Both the position numbers and the translations under genes were made by a program. The notes below the pieces were generated by a model. The model was not told where the DNA came from and did no database searches. It worked only from the letters and a program-made list of their open reading frames with translations. Positions 7,155 through 14,476 of a DNA stretch of 64,000 bases are shown here, piece by piece. Source of the stretch: Bacteroidota bacterium (GTDB lineage: Bacteria; Bacteroidota; Bacteroidia; Bacteroidales; Lentimicrobiaceae); contig WSXX01000003.1 in NCBI GenBank assembly GCA_009773515.1, forward strand, positions 62,001-126,000, read 5' to 3'. Position 1 is the first letter of the stretch. Each line of letters opens with the position of its first letter.

Positions 7155-8276
7155 TCAGAAATAGGTAACGTGTTTGGAAGCCCTGATTATCAAGGTCTGC
7201 ATATTATCAATCCGGGGATTGATTCTATCGGGAGGTGTAAGCGAGTCAGGCTCGCAATCGCCCTGAGTGGCCATCATATTGGCGTTGTCATTATCCACAC
7301 ATTGGTGGCCCAGCATACATGCATGTCCAACTTCGTGTGCGAGCGTTCTGGGGCTTGGATGCGGCAACGTAAGTGTACCTTGCACAGTTGCATAATCGGT
7401 AAATGTAACCTGGCAACCCAATGCATCGGGCAGGCTTCTGATGATAAAACAGGTAACCGGACTTCCATATCCTGTAACCCTGCGCCAGGCTCCGAAAAAG
7501 CACAACAAAGCTGATTTGAACTGGAAAGTTGAAGCTGGTGTTCCAAGAGATGAATTGGCTGACATGCATGGAACATCAAGAATATCGGCATCGCTGTTGC
7601 TGCCGTCAATTATTATCCAATCGTCGTTCACCTGCTCTGCTCCGGCAAATCCTGAGGAATATTTAAAAGGTTTAGAGGGAATTACCCGAACATTACAATC
7701 GCGTTTGTATATGTCGCAGGCAAGTTGCAAAAGGCTTCGGGCAACCTCGTTCGAAGCGACTTCACTGCCTCTTTCGTCCCGGAGAATAACCGTACAGACG
7801 CGTAGAAGCTTTTCGGGTCGGATTCCAATGGCTCCAAGTATAAAATCAAATCCTGAAGCAGCAACAACAATGACTGTTGTGATAAAATTCCAGATGAATT
7901 TTAAAATAGTTCCCACATATGGAATAGAAAGAATCAGCTCTATTACGAATGCAATTGCAGAAAGAATCCAGCCAATAATGGATTCAATGGTAACCAGAAT
8001 TGCATTAACAATAGTGGTTATTACATCCCACACAAGACAAACTGCGGTGGATATCCACGTCCATGCGACGCATACCACATTCGAAACCCATGTCCAGGCT
8101 ACACACACAATATTTGAAACCCACACCCAGGCATCGCATACCCATGAACATGGCCACCAGTTGCAACAATCGCGGTAACCATCGTCGCGGGTTTGGGTGC
8201 ATGTGTTATATCCCTGATCTGCTGTTTGGGAACATTCCTGATGACGTTCCACTCCCCATTCTAAACAAGTTGCCAT
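7155..8276 (-). CDS. Cys/Trp-rich hendecad-repeat protein with metzincin-like protease domain
   Basis: This 373-residue protein joins two unlike parts. Residues 4 to about 140 form 11-residue repeats. Cys falls at 4, 15, 26 and 37, then after a one-residue slip at 47, 58, 69 and 80. The first repeats are polar (CSQTADQGYNT, CTQTRDDGYRD), the next Trp-rich (VCVAWTWVSNV), and the later ones purely hydrophobic. Eleven-residue periodicity is the mark of hendecad coiled coils, here apparently running into a membrane. There is no signal peptide. The C-terminal part has AHEVGHACMLGH (His314, Glu315, His318, His324), an HExxHxxxxxH zinc site, followed by NMMATQGD, which resembles the metzincin Met-turn. 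A pore or membrane-attached protease is inferred. A perfect Shine-Dalgarno precedes it and the membrane gene at 6714-7136 follows. Confidence 0.8.
   Translation of the reverse strand: MATCLEWGVERHQECSQTADQGYNTCTQTRDDGYRDCCNWWPCSWVCDAWVWVSNIVCVAWTWVSNVVCVAWTWISTAVCLVWDVITTIVNAILVTIESIIGWILSAIAFVIELILSIPYVGTILKFIWNFITTVIVVAASGFDFILGAIGIRPEKLLRVCTVILRDERGSEVASNEVARSLLQLACDIYKRDCNVRVIPSKPFKYSSGFAGAEQVNDDWIIIDGSNSDADILDVPCMSANSSLGTPASTFQFKSALLCFFGAWRRVTGYGSPVTCFIIRSLPDALGCQVTFTDYATVQGTLTLPHPSPRTLAHEVGHACMLGHQCVDNDNANMMATQGDCEPDSLTPPDRINPRIDNMQTLIIRASKHVTYF
8013..8141 (-). repeat. Tandem 33-bp units encoding the Trp/Cys hendecads
   Basis: The codons for residues 46-88 repeat with a 33-base period. 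Four adjacent units begin with the codons for VC (residues 46, 57, 68, 79) and share the ATGG/CC-rich DNA around GCGTGGACATGG. The DNA similarity is highest between the second and third units and falls off on both sides, as expected from recent duplication inside an older repeat. Confidence 0.7.
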
Positions 8277-8280
8277 AATT

Positions 8281-8289
8281 ACCTCCTTA
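8281..8289 (-). promoter_or_regulatory. Consensus Shine-Dalgarno of the hendecad metalloprotease
   Basis: On the minus strand TAAGGAGGT stands 4 bases before the ATG at 8276. A full match to the anti-SD sequence is exceptional in this window, where most starts have no SD. It fixes the start and suggests high or special translation, or acquisition from another lineage. Confidence 0.7.
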
Positions 8290-8775
8290 AATTGTTAATT
8301 GAAGATCTGAATTAAGGAATGGTTCAAAAATTACCTTTTGGCAAAAAATTGAACCTGTCTGCTTACTTTCAACTGATCACAAAATAATTATCAATCCGGA
8401 TTATGTGCGGCAGGAACCTGAAAAAAGGCTTCAGAATATGTCTGCTGCACTTTTTCGTTTTCCGAGTTTGGTGGAGAGTTGTTTGGCTTACACTGATATC
8501 AACAGTAATTGCGATATCATCAGCCAAATGGGTTAATCTGATGCATTAAACCAGATTGGTTATAGTTTAGTTCAATCTACCTGATAGCCAAATAGATACA
8601 TTAACAAATATTTAACATTAATATGTAGATATTTAGATGTTTTGCGTTAAGATAAGCTTTCACTGTATCATCCGGAATCCGATAATAATAAGAGGTCTAC
8701 TTAAATAATCACCGCAAATTCATGGTAATAGTTTCAAAACGTTGGCTTATGTTTTTCTGGTAACTCAACTTTAAT
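8290..8775. other. Intergenic region between divergent genes
   Basis: This AT-rich spacer separates the minus-strand metalloprotease from folB. I find no tRNA, no clear ORF and no recognisable repeat. It must contain the promoter of the metalloprotease pair, but no convincing TAnnTTTG box with a -33 partner stands out on the minus strand. Confidence 0.4.
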
Positions 8776-8783
8776 TATCTTTG
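8776..8783 (+). promoter_or_regulatory. -7 box for folB
   Basis: TATCTTTG matches TAnnTTTG, 16 bases before the folB start. Confidence 0.45.
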
Positions 8784-8799
8784 CTAAAAACCAGAACCT

Positions 8800-9165
8800 A
8801 TGGGTATGATTTCAATTGAAGGTATGGAGTTTTTCTCCTACCACGGACATTTTAAGGAAGAGCAGTTAATCGGCACCCGGTTTATTGTTGATCTGTTTAT
8901 TCAGGTTGATACCAGCACAGCAGAGCAAAGCGATAAACTTGAAGACACTGTAAACTACCTCTCTGTTTATGAAACTGTTAAAAAAGAAATGGAACAGAGT
9001 TCGCATCTGCTTGAGCATGTTGCCCACCGTATTATCATGGCGGTGCACGAACAGTTCCCGGAAGTTACAGACGCCGAAGTGAAAATTTCAAAACTCAACC
9101 CTCCGCTTGGCGGAAAAATCGACCGGGTATGCGTTACACTCAGCAGCGACGATATCTATGAGTGA
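8800..9165 (+). CDS. folB: Dihydroneopterin aldolase
   Basis: The 121-residue product has the FolB signatures: the opening IEGMEFFSYHGHFKEEQ with the substrate-binding Glu, the middle DTVNYLSVYETVK segment, and the late KISKLNPPLGG with the catalytic Lys. FolB converts 7,8-dihydroneopterin to 6-hydroxymethyl-dihydropterin and glycolaldehyde in folate synthesis, and works as a cytoplasmic oligomer. Length matches the family. An in-frame Met at codon 3 is an equally good start. The CWC gene overlaps its last 8 bases. Confidence 0.95.
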   Translation: MGMISIEGMEFFSYHGHFKEEQLIGTRFIVDLFIQVDTSTAEQSDKLEDTVNYLSVYETVKKEMEQSSHLLEHVAHRIIMAVHEQFPEVTDAEVKISKLNPPLGGKIDRVCVTLSSDDIYE

Positions 9166-9361
9166 AAGTTCAAAACCAGATCTTAAAACCTGCCCGCGTT
9201 GCGGAAAGCAGTTTGAATGCCTGCATGCTGCTGGTTGCTGGTGCTTTGCTTTCAAAATATCCGTTGAGAATCAAAAAAAACTGAGAGAAGAATTCAACAA
9301 TTGCCTTTGTCCGGAATGCCTGCCTGTATATGCAGAAACTCCTCAAAATGCAGGCAATTAG
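9158..9361 (+). CDS. Cysteine-rich CWC family protein
   Basis: The 67-residue protein has eight cysteines arranged as CPRCGKQFEC, GCWCF and CLCPEC, the pattern of the small cysteine-rich CWC family, probably a zinc-binding fold. Function is unknown. The ATG at 9158 overlaps the folB stop by 8 bases, which implies translational coupling. A longer frame starting at 9107 would be inside folB and is less likely. I see no regulatory signal of its own. Confidence 0.8.
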   Translation: MSESSKPDLKTCPRCGKQFECLHAAGCWCFAFKISVENQKKLREEFNNCLCPECLPVYAETPQNAGN

Positions 9362-9452
9362 CTTTTAAAGTTCATAATTACAGCGTCTTAACCGTTGCAA
9401 ATATTTTTTTTATTGTCATTTTCATAATTTAACTAAATTTGCAGCTCAAAAT

Positions 9453-9523
9453 GGTCTCGTGGCCGAGTGGCTAGGCAGAGGTCTGCAAAACCTTCTACAG
9501 CGGTTCGAATCCGCTCGAGACCT
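9453..9523 (+). tRNA. tRNA-Cys (GCA)
   Basis: The acceptor arms GGTCTCG and CGAGACC pair fully. The anticodon loop CTGCAAA gives anticodon GCA. The T-loop GGTTCGAATCC is canonical. The discriminator base is U, the known identity element for tRNA-Cys. The 3' CCA is not encoded. Confidence 0.95.
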
Positions 9524-9525
9524 CA

Positions 9526-9558
9526 AAAACCAGTTCCGAAAAGGGCTGGTTTTTTTTG
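9526..9558 (+). terminator. Rho-independent terminator after tRNA-Cys
   Basis: AACCAG and CTGGTT pair around a short CC/GG extension with a GAAA-type loop, and a run of eight T follows. Confidence 0.8.
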
Positions 9559-9835
9559 TTTTCCCCTCCCCTTTTCAATATTTTTATCCGAAAGCTTATC
9601 AACATTTTATGTGGTTTGCAAAGATTCTGCGTTCATTTTTTTCTGTTGTTCATTCTCGATGAACAAATCAGATTAATGAACAGAATACCTCTTTTGACCA
9701 TAATTTAATTCAAAACCCGCCTAATCTAACAACTTCAAAAAATACCCTGATTTAGGTATTTCGTTACCGATTTGATCAAACTACTTTTGCGGCTGTTTAA
9801 TTTCAGTTTTTTTTCACTAAAACAAACGCAGTACC

Positions 9836-11020
9836 ATGAAACCTTTTTCACTTATAATAATTCTGATTCTATTTTTTAAGCTTCTTAATGCTCAGGAAAC
9901 ATTGGCTCCGCAGAGTATTTCTGAATCGTTTATGAACCGCCCATCCGATAAAAAACTGATGCTGGGTCTTTACGGACATGTGGATTACACACAACCGCTT
10001 AACGATTCGCTGCGTAAAAACGGCAAACTGGATGTAACCCGTCTGGTTATGCTAATGAATTATAAATTCAGCGACAAACTTGAGTTCTTCGGTGAAGTTG
10101 AATTTGAACATGTTATAGAATTGTGGGTTGAGCAGGCATTTTTGCAGTATCGCTTCAACGATGCTTTTATGCTGAGGGGTGGATTGATGATTATTCCAAT
10201 GGGAATTGTGAATGAATATCACGAACCTACAACATATAACGGGGTGAAACGCCCTTCGATAGACACCCGGATTGTTCCAACCACATGGCGCGAAATCGGC
10301 ATTGGTGCCGCCGGAAACCTGAACGCAGCTTCGCTCAAATACCAGATGTATTTAGTAAACGGATTTAACGGCTATGACGGAACAGGCAGACTTGGTGGTC
10401 CTAATGGATTCCGCAGCGGCAGACAACGCGGTGCTGAATCGTATATTTCATCTCCTAACCTTTCAGCAAAGCTTGATTTTTATGGCATCAGCGGCCTTAA
10501 TGTCGGCCTGGCCGGATACTTCGGAAACACACAATCAACACTATACAACAACCTTCCAAAAGAAAATGAAGCAATGCTGGCTCGTGCAGATTCATCGGTT
10601 GTGAATATGATGATGCTGGGACTGGATGCCCGATACAGTATAGGCGGTCTGGAACTCAGGGGGCAATATATCGTGAATTCAGTGAGTAACAGTGCGGCGT
10701 ATAATGGTTTCACAGGCAAAGATCTTGGTTCTCGTTTAAACGGCTGGTATGCCGAAGCTGCTTATAACCTTTTGCACAAAACCAGTCATTCAGCCACGCC
10801 TCTTATTCTGTTTGCCAGACTTGAAAAATACGACCTTCATGCTGCAACTGAAAACGGAATGGTTAAAAACAAAGCTTACAATATGACCGAAATCACAACC
10901 GGGCTCGGTTTTAAGATTTCTGAAGGAGCTGTCATAAAAACTGACATCCAGCTTACCCGTCAGGAAGGAGTAAAGAAATTCGGATCTTCATTTAACGCGG
11001 GTATCGGCGTTAATTTCTGA
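9836..11020 (+). CDS. Outer-membrane porin-like beta-barrel protein
   Basis: The 394-residue product has a signal peptide (about 1-20, ending LLNAQ) and alternating amphipathic strands throughout. It ends in Phe (GVNF), as outer-membrane barrels do. Segments such as LEFFGEVEFEHVIELWVEQAFLQYRF and RGGLMIIPMGIVNEYHEP resemble the phosphate-selective porin O/P-like family. Substrate cannot be read from the sequence. The next genes encode an exported FMN-binding protein and a manganese exporter, so a role linked to metal or redox transport is possible but only inferred. A 148-base gap with a palindrome separates it from the next gene. Confidence 0.75.
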   Translation: MKPFSLIIILILFFKLLNAQETLAPQSISESFMNRPSDKKLMLGLYGHVDYTQPLNDSLRKNGKLDVTRLVMLMNYKFSDKLEFFGEVEFEHVIELWVEQAFLQYRFNDAFMLRGGLMIIPMGIVNEYHEPTTYNGVKRPSIDTRIVPTTWREIGIGAAGNLNAASLKYQMYLVNGFNGYDGTGRLGGPNGFRSGRQRGAESYISSPNLSAKLDFYGISGLNVGLAGYFGNTQSTLYNNLPKENEAMLARADSSVVNMMMLGLDARYSIGGLELRGQYIVNSVSNSAAYNGFTGKDLGSRLNGWYAEAAYNLLHKTSHSATPLILFARLEKYDLHAATENGMVKNKAYNMTEITTGLGFKISEGAVIKTDIQLTRQEGVKKFGSSFNAGIGVNF

Positions 11021-11129
11021 AGATATTGACCCTAATCTACCGCAACTTATTTTTTATTCCATGAAATTTGAGGTGCAGCTGAAAATTACATTTTGTTGAT
11101 TGATCGATTAAAGAATGGAATTGATAAGA

Positions 11130-11150
11130 TTCAGGGGATATTCCCCTGAA
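11130..11150 (+). promoter_or_regulatory. Perfect palindrome before the FMN-binding gene
   Basis: TTCAGGGGA and TCCCCTGAA form a 9-bp inverted repeat around TAT, followed by TTTT, and ending 18 bases before the ATG at 11169. It may be a weak terminator for the porin transcript, an mRNA-stabilising hairpin, or an operator. The sequence alone does not decide. Confidence 0.5.
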
Positions 11151-11168
11151 TTTTCATAATGAAAAACC

Positions 11169-11702
11169 ATGAAAACCCTGTTGATAATTACATTTTCATT
11201 TCTGGCTCTTGCTTCCGGGAATCCTCGTTTATCTAAGGAAAGCATAAAAAAGATTGATAAATCCGTGAAGGAGCTCTATCCTGAAAATAAGGCGGAATAT
11301 TCTATGTTAAAATTGAATCTGCCGGAGATTGATGATCAGGAAATCCTTAACAGTGAAGGCAAGTGGTTTGCGGTTCTCGAAAAGGAAGAAATTCTGGGTT
11401 GGCTGAATATTGATAAAGCATGGGGCAGATACCACGAATTTGATTATGCCATGATTGTTGACACCAACTTTCAGATATCAAAACTTCTGGTGCTGAATTA
11501 TGCTGCAACGCATGGCAATGCAGTTACAGGGCGCAAGTGGCTTAGTAAATTTAACGGATTTTCGCCGGATTCAATTCCTGTATATGGCCGGGAAATTGAT
11601 GCAATTTCAGGAGCAACCATCTCGGGTAGTGGGCTTACTGAGTCAGTAGCTGGTTCGCTGAAGATGCTTCGCAAACTTCAGGATCACAATTTACTGAAAT
11701 AA
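11169..11702 (+). CDS. Exported FMN-binding domain protein
   Basis: The 177-residue product has a signal peptide (about 1-17) and one FMN-binding domain of the NqrC/RnfG type. The motif DAISGATISG (about residues 143-152) matches the covalent flavinylation site, in which the Thr of SGAT receives FMN from an ApbE-type transferase. Such proteins carry electrons outside the cytoplasmic membrane. No apbE, nqr or rnf gene is in the window. The neighbours, a porin-like protein upstream and MntP downstream, suggest an envelope redox function whose partner is not visible. Confidence 0.85.
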   Translation: MKTLLIITFSFLALASGNPRLSKESIKKIDKSVKELYPENKAEYSMLKLNLPEIDDQEILNSEGKWFAVLEKEEILGWLNIDKAWGRYHEFDYAMIVDTNFQISKLLVLNYAATHGNAVTGRKWLSKFNGFSPDSIPVYGREIDAISGATISGSGLTESVAGSLKMLRKLQDHNLLK

Positions 11703-11730
11703 ACAGCCTTAATTTTCTGATAAAAACCAC

Positions 11731-11738
11731 TATTTTTG
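11731..11738 (+). promoter_or_regulatory. -7 box for mntP
   Basis: TATTTTTG matches TAnnTTTG, 20 bases before the mntP ATG. Confidence 0.4.
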
Positions 11739-11758
11739 CCGGCTCAATCCCCGGTTTA

Positions 11759-12340
11759 ATGGAATTTATTACGCTGTTTTTTCTTGCCCTCAGCCTCTCG
11801 TTCGATTCTTTTGCGGTATCCGTCAGCAGTGGATTAATGCTCCCGGGAATCCGGTTTTTCAAGGCTTGTATTATTGCTTTTTCTCTTGCGTTTTTTCAGG
11901 CTGTGATGCCATTGATTGGCTGGCTGGCCGGCATTTCCATACGCGAATATCTTGGAGAATATGACCATTGGATTGCTTTTGGATTGCTGTCGGCATTGGG
12001 TATTAAAATGATCATCGAAAGCCTTAAGTCAGAAGAGCAACGAAATAATTTCCATCCGTTAAAACCAGTTGTGCTGCTCACCATGTCCATTGCCACAAGC
12101 ATTGATGCTCTAATTGTTGGGGTGAGTTTTGCTTTTATCGAAACCCCTGACCAACCCCTCTGGCTTGCGATACTTCTTCCGGTTTTTGTTATTGGTTCTG
12201 TCACTTTTATCATGTCTATGCTTGGTATTTTGTTCGGCAAAAAAGCCGGAAGCCATTTAGGCAAACGCATGGAAATGCTGGGCGGAGTCATCCTTATTGG
12301 GATAGGATTGAAGATATTGTTTGAACACCTCTGGTTTTAA
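11759..12340 (+). CDS. mntP: Manganese efflux pump MntP
   Basis: The 193-residue protein has six hydrophobic segments in two related halves, each with the MntP aspartate motif: LSFDSFAVSVSSG near the start and ATSIDALIVGVSF in the middle. The end GGVILIGIGLKILFEHL is typical. MntP exports Mn2+ (and similar divalent ions) across the inner membrane. Length equals the family's. In many bacteria it is controlled by Mn-responsive riboswitches (yybP-ykoY). I see no such element in the short 56-base gap upstream. Confidence 0.9.
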   Translation: MEFITLFFLALSLSFDSFAVSVSSGLMLPGIRFFKACIIAFSLAFFQAVMPLIGWLAGISIREYLGEYDHWIAFGLLSALGIKMIIESLKSEEQRNNFHPLKPVVLLTMSIATSIDALIVGVSFAFIETPDQPLWLAILLPVFVIGSVTFIMSMLGILFGKKAGSHLGKRMEMLGGVILIGIGLKILFEHLWF

Positions 12341-12439
12341 AGCATTTTTTACTTCGCCGTTTCCGCTGAACTTTCCATCCCTTTGCAATTTTCAGGTAAA
12401 TCAAAAACCTGAAACCGCAATTCCAAAATTGCAATTCCG

Positions 12440-12447
12440 TATCTTTG
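12440..12447 (+). promoter_or_regulatory. -7 box for glnS
   Basis: TATCTTTG matches TAnnTTTG, 25 bases before the glnS ATG. Confidence 0.45.
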
Positions 12448-12472
12448 CACACTTTAAATCAAAAGCCATAAA

Positions 12473-14176
12473 ATGAGCGATAATAAACCGGCATCTGAGC
12501 TTACTGGTGAAAGCAAAACACCAACCAACTTTATACATTCCATTATTGAGGAAGATATCCGTAACGGCAAGAATGGTGGGCGTGTGCACACCCGTTTCCC
12601 GCCGGAACCAAATGGTTATCTTCACATTGGTCATGCCAAATCAATTTGTCTGAATTTCGGAACTGCGCTGAAATACAACGGAAAATGCAACCTCCGCTTC
12701 GATGATACCAATCCCGTGAAGGAAGATGTAGAATACGTTGATTCTATCCGTTATGATGTTCATTGGCTCGGCTTCGACTGGGAAGGCCGCGAATTTTATG
12801 CTTCTGATTATTTCCCGCAGATTTATCAGTTTGCCGAAAACCTTATCCTCAAAGGAAAAGCATACGTATGCGATCTCTCAGCTGAGCAGATTGCTGAGCA
12901 AAAGGGAACCCCTACCCGACCGGGTCAGGAAAGTCCTTTCAGGAACCGATCGGTTGAGGAAAACCTCGACCTATTCCGACGTATGAAAGCAGGCGAATTT
13001 GCCGAAGGGAGCCGCGTTCTCAGGGCAAAGATTGATATGACATCGCCGAATATGCACATGCGCGATCCCCTGCTCTACCGCATTATTCACACCGAACATC
13101 ATCGTACCGGCAACCAGTGGTGCATCTATCCGATGTACGACTTTGCCCACGGCCAGAGCGACAGCATCGAAGGCATTACACACAGCATTTGCACCCTCGA
13201 ATTTGAAGTTCATCGCCCGTTATATGACTGGTGCATCCGCGAACTGCAAATATTTGCGCCGCAGCAGATTGAATTTGCCCGCCTGAATATGACATATACC
13301 GTTATGAGCAAACGTAAATTGCTTGAGCTGGTAAAAAACAATTTTGTCAGCGGCTGGGATGATCCGCGAATGCCAACCATTTCAGGACTGAGACGCAGGG
13401 GTTTTACACCCGCATCACTCCGTAATTTTTCAGATCTGGTAGGTGTAGCCAAACGCGAAAATGTGATTGACTTTGGTTTACTTGAATTTTGTGTACGCGA
13501 AGACCTGAATAAATCCGCCAGCAGGGTAATGGGTGTGATTAATCCTGTGAAGCTTGTCATCACCAGCTTCCCCGAAGGTCAGGTTGAAGAGATGAATGCG
13601 GTAAATAATCCCGAAGATCCTGAAGCTGGCACCCGAAAAGTAAAATTCACACGTGAATTATACATTGAGCGGGATGACTTTATGGAAGAACCTCCATCAA
13701 AGTTCTTCCGGTTGGCGCCGGGTCGTGAAGTTCGCCTGAAATATGCCTACATCATTAAATGTGAATCGGTAGTGAAAGATCCCGTTACCGGAGAAATTAC
13801 TGAAATACATTGTTCACATGATCCTGAAACCCTGAGCGGACGCGAAAACAGTAACCGAAAAGTTAAGGGAACCCTGCACTGGGTTTCGGCTCAGCATGCG
13901 CTGGAGGCTGAAATAAGGCTGTATGACAGACTTTTCCTCAGTGAGAGTCCCGAAGATGTGCCTGAGGGCGAAGACTACAAGAAAAACCTCAATCCGGATT
14001 CACTCAAAGTAATCAAAGGATTTGTAGAATCTTCCGTTGCCGGAACTCAGCCACTTGACAAATTCCAGTTTGAGCGATTGGGCTATTTCTGTACCGATTC
14101 AGACTCAAAACCGGGTCAACTGGTATTCAACAGAACCGTGGCTTTAAAGGATTCCTGGGCAAAAGCAAAGAATTAA
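12473..14176 (+). CDS. glnS: Glutaminyl-tRNA synthetase
   Basis: The 567-residue class I synthetase carries the HIGH-type motif in [17 protein letters not shown] (about 42-58), the VMSKRKL (KMSKS-type) loop near residue 280, and the GlnS-specific [12 protein letters not shown] and [17 protein letters not shown] regions. The C-terminal half holds two beta-barrels that read the anticodon. It charges tRNA-Gln directly with glutamine. gltX is also in the window, so the cell has separate Glu and Gln enzymes. The tRNA-Gln(CTG) gene follows after 73 bases, with its own promoter-like sequence. Confidence 0.97.
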   Translation: MSDNKPASELTGESKTPTNFIHSIIEEDIRNGKNGGRVHTRFPPEPNGYLHIGHAKSICLNFGTALKYNGKCNLRFDDTNPVKEDVEYVDSIRYDVHWLGFDWEGREFYASDYFPQIYQFAENLILKGKAYVCDLSAEQIAEQKGTPTRPGQESPFRNRSVEENLDLFRRMKAGEFAEGSRVLRAKIDMTSPNMHMRDPLLYRIIHTEHHRTGNQWCIYPMYDFAHGQSDSIEGITHSICTLEFEVHRPLYDWCIRELQIFAPQQIEFARLNMTYTVMSKRKLLELVKNNFVSGWDDPRMPTISGLRRRGFTPASLRNFSDLVGVAKRENVIDFGLLEFCVREDLNKSASRVMGVINPVKLVITSFPEGQVEEMNAVNNPEDPEAGTRKVKFTRELYIERDDFMEEPPSKFFRLAPGREVRLKYAYIIKCESVVKDPVTGEITEIHCSHDPETLSGRENSNRKVKGTLHWVSAQHALEAEIRLYDRLFLSESPEDVPEGEDYKKNLNPDSLKVIKGFVESSVAGTQPLDKFQFERLGYFCTDSDSKPGQLVFNRTVALKDSWAKAKN

Positions 14177-14205
14177 AAATCAGTAAAAAGTTTTTTGAAT
14201 AAAGT

Positions 14206-14237
14206 TTGCAACTACAAAAAACATTTTACTACTTTTG
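14206..14237 (+). promoter_or_regulatory. Promoter of tRNA-Gln
   Basis: TTG (14206-14208) and TACTTTTG (14230-14237) are 21 bases apart, close to the Bacteroidota -33/-7 arrangement, and the -7 box ends 12 bases before the tRNA. Confidence 0.5.
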
Positions 14238-14249
14238 CAGCCCGATTAC

Positions 14250-14322
14250 TGACCTATGGTGTAACTGGCAACACGTCTGATTCTGGATCAGAAGAGTCTA
14301 GGTTCGACCCCTAGTAGGTCAA
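14250..14322 (+). tRNA. tRNA-Gln (CTG)
   Basis: The acceptor arms TGACCTA and TAGGTCA pair, with the U1-A72 pair typical of tRNA-Gln. The anticodon stem TCTGA/TCAGA encloses loop TTCTGGA, anticodon CTG (reads CAG). The T-loop GGTTCGACCCC is canonical. No CCA is encoded. Confidence 0.95.
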
Positions 14323-14330
14323 CAAAATGA

Positions 14331-14361
14331 AACCACTTGCAGAGATGTAAGTGGTTTTTTG
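14331..14361 (+). terminator. Terminator after tRNA-Gln
   Basis: AACCACTTGC and GTAAGTGGTT form a stem of about 9-10 bp, with one possible mismatch near the loop, followed by a T run. Confidence 0.8.
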
Positions 14362-14476
14362 TTTTCAGGGTTTTAAGGCGCAGCCTGCCCGTGTTTGCAT
14401 TCAGAGGGGAGCTCCGCGACATGAAACAGAATCCGTTCCTCCGGGTTTTCCAGAAAGCTCAGATTACTTCTTTTCA

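Noticed and set aside
7441-8178. A 245-codon plus-strand frame rich in His/Thr repeats.
   Set aside because: It is the exact antisense of the hendecad gene. The repeats in it only mirror the Trp/Cys codons, and the minus frame has the zinc motif and Shine-Dalgarno.
8013-8267. Regular 33-base periodicity that could suggest a CRISPR array.
   Set aside because: The repeats are contiguous, diverged and codon-phased, without spacers.
11703-11758. A yybP-ykoY manganese riboswitch before mntP.
   Set aside because: The gap is 56 bases, too short for the element.
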